Assembly (NCBI GenBank): GCA_030833445.1
Contig: JAURHD010000009.1
Location: 62,001-126,000 of the forward strand
Origin: Cephaloticoccus sp.
Lineage (GTDB): Bacteria > Verrucomicrobiota > Verrucomicrobiia > Opitutales > Opitutaceae
Reading direction: 5' to 3'
DNA length: 64,000 nt
In this document: piece after piece, positions 10,471-18,914 of the stretch
Layout of the letters: every line of letters begins with the position of its first letter
Position numbering within the stretch: position 1 is the first letter of the stretch
Notes under the pieces: model-generated
Told to the model about the DNA's origin: nothing
Databases searched by the model: none
What the model saw: only the letters and a program-made list of their open reading frames with translations
Translations under genes and position numbers: made by a program

Positions 10471-11302
10471 TCTCGGATTGGGCCCAAGTCCCGACTTGGT
10501 GGTGGGCGCTGCCATAATTGTGGCCGGAGCGGCGCGGAAGCAACCAAGTGCCGGTTTCGCATCGGGTGAGCCCACGTCGTTGTCCGGCCACGACGAGACC
10601 GGTGTCTTGGAAGATGGTATCCCCGAGTTGCTGCGCATCGTCCGCGCGGTAGGAAAACACCACGCCACGACGGGGTCGTCCGGAGACATTGGGCGGAGAG
10701 CCATGGAGGGTCAGGCAATGGTGGATGCTGATGCCGCCGGCTCGCGGAGTGATGGCCACCACCTTTTCAGGTTGATCCAGCCAATGTTCACTCGCGCGGC
10801 ATTTGCCATCGAAGAGTCCATTGGCGTCCAAGTGATTGAGGGGTCCGAGGCGGTGGCTGCCCCGCACCATCGACATGCAACCATTCTCCGGGGTTGCATC
10901 ATCGAGATAGACGAACACGGATAGCAGCGAAGTGTTGGTGTGGGGATAAAACATCAGGTCCTGATGCCAGCCGAATTCGCCGGTGCCACGCGTTACCGGT
11001 TTGGTGGCCAGTTTGGAATGCTGCAATTGGATGTCTGGACCAAGCAAAGGAGTGATGGCGCCGATGATGCGAGGATCCAGAGCCAGATGATGAAAGGCCG
11101 GATGACGCGTGGTCAGTTCCAGCAGGTGGACGGTCTGATGTTTGATCCCACCGGCTTCGAGGGCGGTTTGGATTGCCGGGGATGATTCGGCGGCACGGAG
11201 GGCCTCGACCTCCTCGGCATTGTAGACAGACTCCAGCACGATAAAGCCATCGTCACGGTAGGCGTTTTTCTGGGCGGCAGTCAAAATGGGGTCGGGGTTC
11301 AT
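10451..11302 (-). CDS. Phytanoyl-CoA dioxygenase (PhyH) family protein
   Basis: A 283-residue Fe(II)/2-oxoglutarate oxygenase of the PhyH superfamily. The metal HxD is His113/Asp115 in GWHQDLMFY, and the distal His is in CLTLHGS (about residue 206), followed by arginines in SGRPRRGVVFSYR that could bind 2-oxoglutarate. The block ENGCMSMVRGSH is typical of well-conserved PhyH members. Its end overlaps the nucleoside hydrolase start by 20 bases, suggesting a functional pair. Substrate unknown. It is more canonical than the PhyH proteins at 45-875 and 20834-21676, which are not close copies of it. Confidence 0.88.
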   Translation of the reverse strand: MNPDPILTAAQKNAYRDDGFIVLESVYNAEEVEALRAAESSPAIQTALEAGGIKHQTVHLLELTTRHPAFHHLALDPRIIGAITPLLGPDIQLQHSKLATKPVTRGTGEFGWHQDLMFYPHTNTSLLSVFVYLDDATPENGCMSMVRGSHRLGPLNHLDANGLFDGKCRASEHWLDQPEKVVAITPRAGGISIHHCLTLHGSPPNVSGRPRRGVVFSYRADDAQQLGDTIFQDTGLVVAGQRRGLTRCETGTWLLPRRSGHNYGSAHHQVGTWAQSENEKNGV

Positions 11303-11411
11303 GGCACGGACACCATGCGGTTAATGGATCGAGTGCGCAATAGAGGGATTGATGTATCCCAATCCGAACGCGGTCTTCGCTCAAAGAGTTGTGCCCGACT
11401 GGTCTGGGAAT

Positions 11412-12695
11412 TCAGGACCGCTGGTGGAGTTCAGGAAAGAACAAGGGCGCGCTCAGAGCGAGACCATCACCGACGCTGGTGAACTCACCGCCGTCGCGGA
11501 TGCGGTCAGCGCCAAAGCGTTGGACAAACTCTTTGCGCAGGCTGCGAATCAAGGAAGTGCCGCCGGTGAGGAAGACGGTTTCGATGGAGGCCGGATCGAT
11601 GGATGCATCCCGAATGAAGGCATCGAGTTTGTTGGTGATCCGGGCGGTGAGATCGGCGGTGTTGGTGTTGAATTGCGAGAGGGTCAGAGTTTCCTCCAAT
11701 TGGATGCGCGGGTGCGAAAAGATGATCGGCGCAACCTCGTCGCTCGTAAGCATGATTTTGGCCGCTTCGATGACTTGGAACAGGGCGAAACCTTGATTCT
11801 CCGTGACGAGGGCTTGGAGCCGTTCAAATCCGATTGGATTGTTCGAGAGCCGGGCCAGTCGCCAGATGAGGTCGAGCTTGGCGGCGTTGCGCAGAAAGAC
11901 GATCTGATCCCATTGGCAAATCTGCCGGTGCAGGGTGGAGGGCACTTCGAGCTGTTTGCCAAAGTCCTCGTAGGTGGCGCCCCGACCAAAGAGTGGAGTG
12001 AGTTTATGCCACATCGTGGCGGTGTCATATTTATTGCCGGCGACCGGCAGACCGCCGGTGGCGAGAATATCACTGGCGCGATCGACGAGACCTTGGCGGC
12101 GCGGGTCGAGCTGCACGACAGTGAAGTCTGATGTGCCGCCACCGAAGTCACCTACAAGGACGCGCTCCGGGGATTTAATGCGGGCTTCGTAGGCGAAGGC
12201 CGCGGCAATGGGTTCGTATTGAAAATGGATTTCCTCGAAGCCAGCCAGTTCGGCGGCGCGCTTGAGCCGGTCCTGCGCCATTTGATCCTCTGCGGGGTCG
12301 GCGGAAAATACGGCGGGTCGACCCATCACCACACGTTTGACGTCCTGCTTGGTCACGAGGTCAGCTTTGGTCTTCAGGTAGCGCAGGAAAAAGGCGATCA
12401 GGTCCTCCAGCAGGTAAACGTCGTTGTTGACGATGGTCTGCTCGAAGGTGCGGTTGGGCAAAATGGTCTTGATCGCCTGAAAGAACCGCCCGCGCATCTC
12501 ATCCTGCACGTAGCGCAGCTTGGCGGCATCGCCAATCAGCGGCGGGTCCTTGCGCAGGGTGTAGGGGAAATACATGAAGGAAGATTCCACGCCCTCGATG
12601 CGGGGATCGCGCACGAGGCTGCGTTTTTCCACATCCCAGATGGTGACGGAGGAATTGCTGGTGCCGAAATCAATGCCGTAGACAAACGTGCTCAT
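11412..12695 (-). CDS. Hsp70 family protein (YegD-like chaperone ATPase)
   Basis: The ATG at 12695 gives 427 residues starting with the actin-like ATPase phosphate-1 motif (YGIDFGTSNSSVTIWD). The second phosphate loop (VLVGDFGGGTSDFTV) and adenosine motif (VFLTGGTSLIRSLRK) are all present. It lacks the roughly 200-residue substrate-binding domain of DnaK and so matches the short YegD-type Hsp70 proteins. The longer open frame to 12833 adds a proline- and arginine-rich stretch that does not look coding. Its role is inferred as an ATPase chaperone or sensor. The 213 bases between its start and vapC contain no gene I can support. Confidence 0.88.
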   Translation of the reverse strand: MSTFVYGIDFGTSNSSVTIWDVEKRSLVRDPRIEGVESSFMYFPYTLRKDPPLIGDAAKLRYVQDEMRGRFFQAIKTILPNRTFEQTIVNNDVYLLEDLIAFFLRYLKTKADLVTKQDVKRVVMGRPAVFSADPAEDQMAQDRLKRAAELAGFEEIHFQYEPIAAAFAYEARIKSPERVLVGDFGGGTSDFTVVQLDPRRQGLVDRASDILATGGLPVAGNKYDTATMWHKLTPLFGRGATYEDFGKQLEVPSTLHRQICQWDQIVFLRNAAKLDLIWRLARLSNNPIGFERLQALVTENQGFALFQVIEAAKIMLTSDEVAPIIFSHPRIQLEETLTLSQFNTNTADLTARITNKLDAFIRDASIDPASIETVFLTGGTSLIRSLRKEFVQRFGADRIRDGGEFTSVGDGLALSAPLFFPELHQRS

Positions 12696-12891
12696 GGATG
12701 GAACGAGGGATGCGGATACGACAAAACCGGCGCGGGCGCCGCAGGCCGCGTCGGTCAAAGGAGGGAAGAAGGGGCACGGGACAACGGCCTTGGGGCGGGC
12801 ACGTTCCCGGAGATCAGGGGGCGAGGAGGGCAATGCACCGGACGGTCACTGACAAGGGGAAAGTGAATAATATCGATGCTGCCCCGCTCTA

Positions 12892-12906
12892 GCGGTTCGA
12901 AACCGC
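12892..12906 (-). terminator. Possible hairpin terminator after vapC
   Basis: GCGGTT and AACCGC form a perfect six-base stem with a CGA loop two bases beyond the vapC stop. There is no T-run after it on the minus strand, so intrinsic termination is uncertain. The motif superficially resembles a tRNA T-arm, but no other tRNA parts are nearby. Confidence 0.3.
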
Positions 12907-12908
12907 AA

Positions 12909-13301
12909 TCAACCGAGGGTTTCGAGCACGTCCAAACCCGGCACCTGCTGGAAATGTGCATCCCCTGTCAGCACGGTAGCACCGGCCTGGAGGGCGCAAG
13001 CGGCGATCACGAGATCGCCCGAAGGCAGCACCACACCCTTGCGATCCAAGGCCCAAGCCAGCTGGGTGGCTCGTTCCCAAATTTGACCGCTCGTTTGGAT
13101 AAACATCATGATGGCGAAGCGTTCGCGAAACCGGTCACATAGTTCCGGTTGGGTTCGGCCACGGCAGACCTCAAGCACGATCTGGCCGCAGGTGGCGAAC
13201 TCCCACTCCTCCTCATGCGCGATCAATGCCTTGAACGGATCGCGACCCGCACGCGCGGAGGAGATATAGAAGTTACTGTCCGGGAGCAGCAGGCCCGCCA
13301 T
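12909..13301 (-). CDS. vapC: Type II toxin, VapC family PIN-domain ribonuclease
   Basis: A 130-residue PIN-domain protein. The four acidic catalytic residues expected of PIN nucleases are present in order: Asp8 (PDSNFY), Glu44 (IVLEVCRG), Asp96 (SGDLVIAA) and Asp114 (TGDAHF). They should bind Mg2+ or Mn2+ and cut structured RNA, commonly tRNA in characterised VapC toxins. The gene overlaps the end of the antitoxin gene by 29 bases in another frame, the usual antitoxin-first arrangement. No lesion is visible, so the toxin is probably functional and held in check by VapB. Confidence 0.9.
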   Translation of the reverse strand: MAGLLLPDSNFYISSARAGRDPFKALIAHEEEWEFATCGQIVLEVCRGRTQPELCDRFRERFAIMMFIQTSGQIWERATQLAWALDRKGVVLPSGDLVIAACALQAGATVLTGDAHFQQVPGLDVLETLG

Positions 13302-13545
13302 AAGGCTCCTTGTCTTCGGCTACCTTCAGTCCGTGATCGTCGAGTGCATCCGCGGCCGTGGGGGCAAATTCCACCTTGAGTTCCTCGGGAGTAAGCCCGA
13401 GCCCGGCGTTGAAGAGTTCCTTCATCTTGTGACGACGGGCCATCTCGGTGAGGGCGATCTCGACGGCTTGGGTCTTTGACTTGGCTCCCGTCACCTTCAT
13501 CACCCGGTCGAGGACGTCCTCGTTGATGTGCATCGTCATCTTCAT
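13273..13545 (-). CDS. vapB: Type II antitoxin, VapB family
   Basis: The ATG at 13545 gives 90 residues. The first half (MHINEDVLDRVMKVTGAKSK then TQAVEIALTEMARR) is the ribbon-helix-helix DNA-binding domain of the type-II VapB family. The acidic second half should wrap around and neutralise VapC. A longer frame to 13608 exists, but it would run through the operator and promoter described next, so the internal ATG is preferred. VapB-VapC complexes usually repress their own promoter, and the half-sites upstream fit that. Confidence 0.87.
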   Translation of the reverse strand: MKMTMHINEDVLDRVMKVTGAKSKTQAVEIALTEMARRHKMKELFNAGLGLTPEELKVEFAPTAADALDDHGLKVAEDKEPYGGPAAPGQ

Positions 13546-13558
13546 AACGAACGCAAAG

Positions 13559-13598
13559 GTATGGCATGCGTGCCATACTTCAATTGTAAAGTATGGCA
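13559..13598 (-). promoter_or_regulatory. vapBC operator: three GTATGGCA half-sites
   Basis: A perfect inverted repeat GTATGGCA-TGCG-TGCCATAC occupies 13559-13578, and a third copy of GTATGGCA lies at 13591-13598. All three sit directly upstream of vapB. The layout matches a multi-site operator for a ribbon-helix-helix antitoxin dimer, with binding occluding the promoter. Confidence 0.75.
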
Positions 13599-13612
13599 CA
13601 TAAGCCAACCAA
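13583..13612 (-). promoter_or_regulatory. Predicted vapBC promoter
   Basis: Read on the minus strand, TTGGTT (13607-13612) and TACAAT (13583-13588) are separated by 18 bases, a plausible sigma-70 -35/-10 pair. The third operator half-site lies inside the spacer and the inverted repeat lies at the expected transcription start. Repression by the VapBC complex is therefore inferred. Confidence 0.55.
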
Positions 13613-13634
13613 TTGATTTATAATAAAATATAAA

Positions 13635-15476
13635 TCAGACGGTCTCGAGCAGCTTGTAGAGCCGTTGCACCATCGGCGTAGCATCTTCGAGCAAACCGGC
13701 GCTGATCAGGGCATTGTCGAGGATCTGTCCGGCAACCAGGCCAGCCTTCGCCGGTTCGGCGGTGTGCAGGTCGTAAACGCGTTTCATCAGGGCGGCCCGT
13801 GGATTGATCTCGAGGTTGACCTTGAGCGGGGTCTCTTCGCCGCCCTTGTTCATCGCCTTCATCATGCGACGCATGTGAGGTGACATGAAGGCGTCGGCGT
13901 TGAGGGCGAGGGCGGGGGAGTCGACCAGACGGTCGCTGGCCTTCACCTCGTTGACACGGTCGCCCAAGGATTCCTTGAGCCATTTGGTGAGGGTCTCGAC
14001 TTCCTTTTTGCTGAGGGCGCCCTCGGGTTGATCGAGGTCGGACAGCTTCACGTCAGAGTGGTCGGCCCCGGTGAGCTTCTTGCCGTCGAACTCGCGGACG
14101 TTGTTCATCACGTATTCGTCCACGGCTTCGTAGCAGAAGAGCACCTCGAGATTGCGAGCCTTGAAACCTTCGAGATACGGCCCGCTTTCGATTGAGGCGC
14201 GGTTGGGTCCGACGAGGTAATAAATTTCCTTCTGCTCGCTGCCCATGCGGGTCACGTAGTCGGCGAGCGAGGTAGTCTTGCCCTTTTCGGTGAGGGAGGA
14301 CTCGAAGCGGAGCAACTTGATGATCTGGTCCTTGTGGGCGAAGTCCATCGCGGCGCCTTCCTTGAGGAAGATGCCGAATTCACCGTAGAACTCGTTGTAG
14401 GCGTCCGTGTGGTTCTTGGCCTGTTCTTCGAGGAACTTGAGGAAGCGCTTGGTGATGACCTTGTTCAGTTTGTCGATGAGCGCCTTGTCCTGCATCGTCT
14501 CGCGCGAGATGTTGAGCGGTAGATCCTCGCTATCGACGACACCCTTGAGGAAACGCAGCCATTCAGGCAGCAGGTCCTTGGGTTTGGCATCGATCATCAC
14601 CTTGCGGCAATAGAGCGAGACGGCAGGCTCGAGGCGCGAGAAGCCCATCTTCTCCGTGTTGTCCTTCGGGACGAATAAGAGGGCATTGATTGAGAGCGGT
14701 GCGTCGGCCGAGAAGTGAAGGCGCAGGCGTGGCTCGTCGTAAGCATGCGACTGGAACTTGTAGAACTCGGTGTATTCCTCGTCCTTGATCTCGTTCTTGC
14801 TGCGCAACCAAAGGGCTTGGACGGTGTTGATGCGCTTGGCGTTGAGATTGATCGGGAAGGAGACGAATGCGCTATAGCGTTCGAGGATGGATTTGACCGT
14901 GGAATCCTGGGCGTAGTCGCCGCAGTCTTCCTTGAGCTGGACCACGATCTTGGTGCCGCGACGATCGTCGGTGCTTTCTTCAATTTCGTAGCTGCCGGAA
15001 CCATCACTGGTCCATACGTGACCCTTCTCGTCCTTCTTCCATGAGCTGGAGTAAACCTTGACCGAGTCGGCGACCATAAAGGCCGAGTAAAAACCGACAC
15101 CGAACTGACCAATCAGGTTGCTGTTCTTGGCCCCGCCTTCACTGAGGGCCTTGAGGAAGGCCTTGGAACCGGAGTGGGCGATGGTGCCAAGGTTTTCGAT
15201 GAGTTCGTCCCGCGTCATGCCGATACCATAGTCTTGGATCGTGATGGTCTTGGCCTTGTCGTCCGTCGTGACGTTGACTTCCAGTTCCAGATCGCCGTCG
15301 AGAATGTCCTGTTCGGTGATCTGCGTGTGGCGCAGCTTTTCCAAGGCATCGGAAGCATTGGAAACCAGCTCACGGATGAAGATTTCCTTTTCCGTGTAGA
15401 GGGAGTGGATGACGATATCGAGCAGCTGTTTGATCTCAGCTTGGAACTCGTATTTTTGCGGTGTGGCAGTGGACAT
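13635..15476 (-). CDS. htpG: Molecular chaperone HtpG (Hsp90)
   Basis: A 613-residue bacterial Hsp90. The GHKL ATPase domain is clear: an N-box with ELVSNASDALEKLR (about 36-49), DYGIGM, then IAHSGSKAFL and the glycine-rich lid segment QFGVGFYSAFMVADSV. The middle domain (LPLNISRETMQ) and C-terminal dimerisation domain follow. Length agrees with the family (E. coli 624). The start gives a typical Hsp90 N-terminus (EFQAEIKQLLDIVIHSLYT) and no Shine-Dalgarno sequence precedes it. The leader (15477-15587) contains an odd tRNA-like segment described separately. I do not see a CIRCE element. Confidence 0.97.
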   Translation of the reverse strand: MSTATPQKYEFQAEIKQLLDIVIHSLYTEKEIFIRELVSNASDALEKLRHTQITEQDILDGDLELEVNVTTDDKAKTITIQDYGIGMTRDELIENLGTIAHSGSKAFLKALSEGGAKNSNLIGQFGVGFYSAFMVADSVKVYSSSWKKDEKGHVWTSDGSGSYEIEESTDDRRGTKIVVQLKEDCGDYAQDSTVKSILERYSAFVSFPINLNAKRINTVQALWLRSKNEIKDEEYTEFYKFQSHAYDEPRLRLHFSADAPLSINALLFVPKDNTEKMGFSRLEPAVSLYCRKVMIDAKPKDLLPEWLRFLKGVVDSEDLPLNISRETMQDKALIDKLNKVITKRFLKFLEEQAKNHTDAYNEFYGEFGIFLKEGAAMDFAHKDQIIKLLRFESSLTEKGKTTSLADYVTRMGSEQKEIYYLVGPNRASIESGPYLEGFKARNLEVLFCYEAVDEYVMNNVREFDGKKLTGADHSDVKLSDLDQPEGALSKKEVETLTKWLKESLGDRVNEVKASDRLVDSPALALNADAFMSPHMRRMMKAMNKGGEETPLKVNLEINPRAALMKRVYDLHTAEPAKAGLVAGQILDNALISAGLLEDATPMVQRLYKLLETV

Positions 15477-15500
15477 GATGGGTTTTGTAAAAGGGTTAAA

Positions 15501-15534
15501 CAGACAATGAATCTGCTATTCTAACCGCTGAGCT
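15501..15534 (-). other. tRNA-like fragment (D-arm plus CAT anticodon arm) in the htpG leader
   Basis: On the minus strand AGCTCAGCGGTTAGA (15520-15534) is the standard tRNA D-arm sequence. After the correct spacing it is followed by a five-pair stem (GCAGA/TCTGT, one G-T pair) closing a seven-base loop TTCATTG with CAT at the anticodon place. No T-arm or acceptor stem can be found, and position 37 is T rather than a purine. It is therefore not a functional tRNA. It may be a relic, or chance. Confidence 0.3.
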
Positions 15535-15587
15535 GAAAAATCAAGCTGCGGATGCGAAAAATGCCCGATCTGGGTGGAGAATTACTT

Positions 15588-16502
15588 TTACCGCGCCTCG
15601 GGTTTGGGGTGGCCGCCGGGTCCCCAACCATCCGTGCGGTTGGAGACTTCAGTCAGAGGGTGGAACTGGCAAACGATGCCCTGCTCCGAAACCGTGAAGG
15701 CCTGAAAACCGAGCGTGTCATCCCCATCGGACCAGCGGTCGCCGAATTGAGGCATAGCGGTGGAGGGACCGAAACAATAGGTGATGCCGTCAATGGTCAT
15801 CGGCGGACGTCGGCAATGGATATGACCGCTGAGAACGTGGGTCACCTCTGCTTTGTGGTAAGCCTCGATCAGACGTTTTCTTGGCGCGGGATCCATCGCG
15901 AAATACCAAGCGTGGTATTCGTCGGTCTTGGTGATGTCGTAGGCACCTTCGTTGATATCATCGATGAAGAGTGGGTAGTGGTTTAGCATCACATGATACC
16001 GAGCCTTGGGAAGTAGGGCAAGTTGCTCCAACCAGCGATCCAATTCCCCGGCCGAGGGCAGGGGACTGTCCTTGATGATTTCGTAGCAGCCACTGAAACG
16101 GACATCCTTGTGCACAACGCTCCAAGGGAATGGTCCAACGCAATCCTTGAAGATTTGGAGCAACTCTTCCGAAACGTTGCAGGCGACATCGTCGCGGTCA
16201 GTCAACGCACCTTGCCGGTCAGTGATCTTGTTCCCTGTGTCCATATTGCCAGGGATGACATGCCATGGCACGCCGACGGCATCGATGACCTTGCGGCTGA
16301 GATCAAATTGCTGGGGCTCGGTATTCCCATCCCGGGCCAGATCACCGCCGACCAACATGAGGTCGGGTTTCAAGGCTTGGATTTGCCTGGTGGCCGTGCT
16401 CCAGTTATCGTTCCAACCGGGTTGATAACGATAGGAATCGGGAGAGCCGATGTGGATATCGGTGACGTGGACGAAGCTCCATGATGGCTGTTTATCGGAC
16501 AT
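15588..16502 (-). CDS. Calcineurin-like metallophosphoesterase
   Basis: A 304-residue protein with the dimetal phosphoesterase motifs in order: D-x-H at Asp15/His17 (VTDIHIGS), GGD at about 52-54 (LVGGDLARDG), a GNxD motif at 85-88, NHYP in the middle, and GHxH (LSGHIHCRRP) at about 222. The usual histidine of GNHD is replaced by methionine (PGNMDTG), which could alter catalysis. There is no signal peptide, so it should be cytoplasmic. Substrate is unknown; relatives hydrolyse phosphomono- or diesters such as cyclic nucleotides. Confidence 0.83.
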   Translation of the reverse strand: MSDKQPSWSFVHVTDIHIGSPDSYRYQPGWNDNWSTATRQIQALKPDLMLVGGDLARDGNTEPQQFDLSRKVIDAVGVPWHVIPGNMDTGNKITDRQGALTDRDDVACNVSEELLQIFKDCVGPFPWSVVHKDVRFSGCYEIIKDSPLPSAGELDRWLEQLALLPKARYHVMLNHYPLFIDDINEGAYDITKTDEYHAWYFAMDPAPRKRLIEAYHKAEVTHVLSGHIHCRRPPMTIDGITYCFGPSTAMPQFGDRWSDGDDTLGFQAFTVSEQGIVCQFHPLTEVSNRTDGWGPGGHPKPEAR

Positions 16503-16552
16503 GCTACTGAGACGAATGAATCGACCACTCGGGGGTCCTTAGCCCGAATAGA

Positions 16553-16927
16553 TCAAGGTTCGGCCCGGGTCGTGTTGCCATCAAAAGTCACTGCGTTTAA
16601 TTTCAGTTTCTTCGCATCGACGATATCGTAGAGCACCTCAAACTTGCCGCCATGCCAGACGTAATCCTTGCGCAGACTGTCCCACGAGGCGAAGGCGGCA
16701 TGGCCCTTGGCCCGGATCTGCTGCCAACCGGCGACTCGCTCCACTTCCCTCACCTTGATGATGAAGTCGGATAGCCGCCCGTAGGTCTGAATAATGTGCA
16801 ACTGCACTTCCCCCGGGGCCTCGGCCTCTGCTTGGTCAATAAACTTGCCGTAGTGTGAATCGGTGTCGGCGTTCAATCCGGTCAAACCCAGCAGGCCAAA
16901 CAAGAGCGATATGCGTAGCAAGTTCAT
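16553..16927 (-). CDS. Hypothetical exported protein
   Basis: A 124-residue protein with a short signal peptide (about residues 1-20, ending LTGLNA). The remainder is a small soluble domain rich in tryptophan and charged residues (VAGWQQIRAKGHAAF, DYVWHGGKFEVLYDIVDAKK). I do not recognise the family. It lies on the same strand downstream of the NSS transporter and its small subunit, 61 bases after the latter, and could be cotranscribed. A periplasmic location is inferred from the signal peptide. Confidence 0.6.
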   Translation of the reverse strand: MNLLRISLLFGLLGLTGLNADTDSHYGKFIDQAEAEAPGEVQLHIIQTYGRLSDFIIKVREVERVAGWQQIRAKGHAAFASWDSLRKDYVWHGGKFEVLYDIVDAKKLKLNAVTFDGNTTRAEP

Positions 16928-16988
16928 CCATTCAAGCTAATGACTTGGTGTGTTTATGCAACCATCCCGCTGCAATTAGTGACCAGCT

Positions 16989-17150
16989 TTAGCGTTGATC
17001 TGCTTCGTCTTCCTCTACGGGTTCGATATGTGCCAAATGGTGCTCGGGGTCTTCACGCGGCCCACGCAGCACGCGGGCGATGCAGAATAGAAACAGGGTC
17101 GTGACGAATCCGACCGAGAGTAACATGGTAATCCAGCCTCCGGTAGTCAT
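16989..17150 (-). CDS. NSS transporter small subunit (MetS-like)
   Basis: A 53-residue single-pass membrane peptide: MTTGGWITMLLSVGF, a helix continuing through FVTTLFLFCIARVL, and an acidic cytoplasmic tail ending EEDEADQR. It starts nine bases after the stop of the NSS-family transporter. This matches the known pairing of MetP-type sodium/amino-acid importers with a tiny MetS subunit (the methionine/alanine importer small-subunit family). The gene is easily missed because of its size. The position and topology make a MetS-like role likely; the sequence match itself is judged by eye. Confidence 0.75.
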   Translation of the reverse strand: MTTGGWITMLLSVGFVTTLFLFCIARVLRGPREDPEHHLAHIEPVEEDEADQR

Positions 17151-17159
17151 GGTAGTTCC

Positions 17160-18767
17160 TCAGTGGTTAAGGGTTTCACGCTTGGCCCAGTTTTTTCCCG
17201 CGATGTTCACGAGAATAAGTGAGAAGACGGTCATAATAATGATCCAGGCAACACTAAGCCTCGCAACCGAACTGGCCGGGACATCGGCCGATCCCATGAG
17301 ATCCAGCACATAGCTGGTGGGATTAAACTCCGGGTTGCTGAACGAGTAGTTCCAGCCGAAGACGTTCTGCATCATGAACAGGCTGAAAATCAGCAGCAGG
17401 AAGGCTGGGGTCACAAACTTGATGATAAACTTGAAGGCGTTGGGAATGCGCATTTCCGCCCCTTCGTGGGCAATCTCCCAACCCCGCTTGATACCGAGTC
17501 CCCAGCCAAAGATGATAACGAGGATAGTCGCCTGAATGAACAGCATTACGGTGCCGACCCAGAAATCGATCGTGTCGAGCGCCTTCAAATCCTTGGAGAA
17601 ATACCAGATGAATAGGGTGCCGATGGCCGTGACAAAACCCAGCAGGGCGACGGATTGCTTGCGGTTGATGTTCAGGCCTTCCTCCAGAAATGCGATGCCC
17701 GGTTGGAGCATGGAAAGCGAACTGGTGATCGCCGCCAGGAAGAGCAGCAGAAAGAAAATCGATGAAAAGACCTGCCCACCCGGCATGTGGGCGAATACCT
17801 CCGGTAGCACGTTGAACCCGAGACCGAAGGTGCCCTGGCCTACAATGCCCGCTGTCCCGAGGAAGATGAACGCGGCTGGCACGGTGATGAGGCCGCCGAG
17901 ACCAACCTCGCAAAATTCATTCGCGGCTGAGGCGGTCAGGCCACTGAGCACGACGTCGTCATTTTTGCGCAGGTAACTGGCGTAGGTGATAATAACGCCA
18001 AAGCCGACTGAGAGGGAGAAGAAGATCTGACCGGCGGCGGCGAGCCAGAGTTGTGGATTCCGCAGGCCGGTTGCGATGTCACCCGGATTCCAAAGGTAGC
18101 CCAGACCGGCCATCACATTCTGGTCGGGTTTGAGGGGGTCCGGCGTGCCGAGGGTCAAGACCCGCACGAGGATCACAATGGCAATGACGATGAGGGCTGG
18201 CATGGCCAATTTGCAGACGGCCTCGATGCCCTTCGAGATACCACGGTAAATGAAGAAGAAATTGAGCACGTAGACGATCAGCACAAAGATGCCCACGTCA
18301 CCGAGCCCGAAATGAAGGGCGACACCGTCCGCCGACGCGCCGGTGAACCTGCCGAAAAATGCCCCGTAATCGAGCCCGGACACGCTCAGATTACCGGTAA
18401 TGGAATTGAGGGCATAGCCGAGACACCAAGCCTCGATATACACGTAATACATGTAGATGCAGACCGGCACGATGAAACCGATTACGCCCAGATACTTCCC
18501 CCAAGGCTTGCGCAGGATGACTTGGAAGATACCCGAGGTGGAATGAAAGCCGTGCTGGCCGCCGTGGCGCCCGAGAGTCCATTCCACCCAGCAGATCGGA
18601 ATGCCGATCAACAGGAGTGAAATGAAGTAGGCGATCATGAATGCGCCGCCTCCATATTGGGCGGCAAGCCCGGGAAAGCGCAGGAAATTTCCCAATCCCA
18701 CTGCACTGCCCGCCACCGCCAGAATAACGCCGAGACGCGAACCCCACGCTTCTTGTGCTTTAGCCAT
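17160..18767 (-). CDS. Sodium-dependent amino-acid transporter (NSS/SLC6 family)
   Basis: A 535-residue inner-membrane protein with about 12 predicted helices. The N-terminal NSS hallmark is present (W-G-S-R-L-G then AVAGSAVGLGNFLRFPGLAA), forming the unwound TM1 that binds Na+ and substrate. Other family segments include GIPICWVEWTLGRHG, the TM6 zone FFSLSVGFGVIITYASYL and LFFLAAITSS-like sequence in TM8. Members import neutral amino acids with sodium. The adjacent 53-residue subunit (16989-17150) suggests a MetPS-like methionine/alanine importer. Confidence 0.92.
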   Translation of the reverse strand: MAKAQEAWGSRLGVILAVAGSAVGLGNFLRFPGLAAQYGGGAFMIAYFISLLLIGIPICWVEWTLGRHGGQHGFHSTSGIFQVILRKPWGKYLGVIGFIVPVCIYMYYVYIEAWCLGYALNSITGNLSVSGLDYGAFFGRFTGASADGVALHFGLGDVGIFVLIVYVLNFFFIYRGISKGIEAVCKLAMPALIVIAIVILVRVLTLGTPDPLKPDQNVMAGLGYLWNPGDIATGLRNPQLWLAAAGQIFFSLSVGFGVIITYASYLRKNDDVVLSGLTASAANEFCEVGLGGLITVPAAFIFLGTAGIVGQGTFGLGFNVLPEVFAHMPGGQVFSSIFFLLLFLAAITSSLSMLQPGIAFLEEGLNINRKQSVALLGFVTAIGTLFIWYFSKDLKALDTIDFWVGTVMLFIQATILVIIFGWGLGIKRGWEIAHEGAEMRIPNAFKFIIKFVTPAFLLLIFSLFMMQNVFGWNYSFSNPEFNPTSYVLDLMGSADVPASSVARLSVAWIIIMTVFSLILVNIAGKNWAKRETLNH

Positions 18768-18914
18768 GGGAAGCGATGAATACCGCGATCACGGTTTCGG
18801 GCAAATACCAAGTTAATCTAATTTGTCGCGTTTGCTGCGGTGCAATTTCGAGAGGGGCAGGACTGATAGTTTGAGTCTGGCCAATGGCGGTCCGGCGAGT
18901 TTCATGATCCTGCG

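Noticed and set aside
12892-12906. GCGGTTCGAAACCGC as a tRNA T-arm
   Set aside because: The loop looks right, but no D-arm, anticodon arm or acceptor stem is found on either side. It is better explained as a simple hairpin after vapC.
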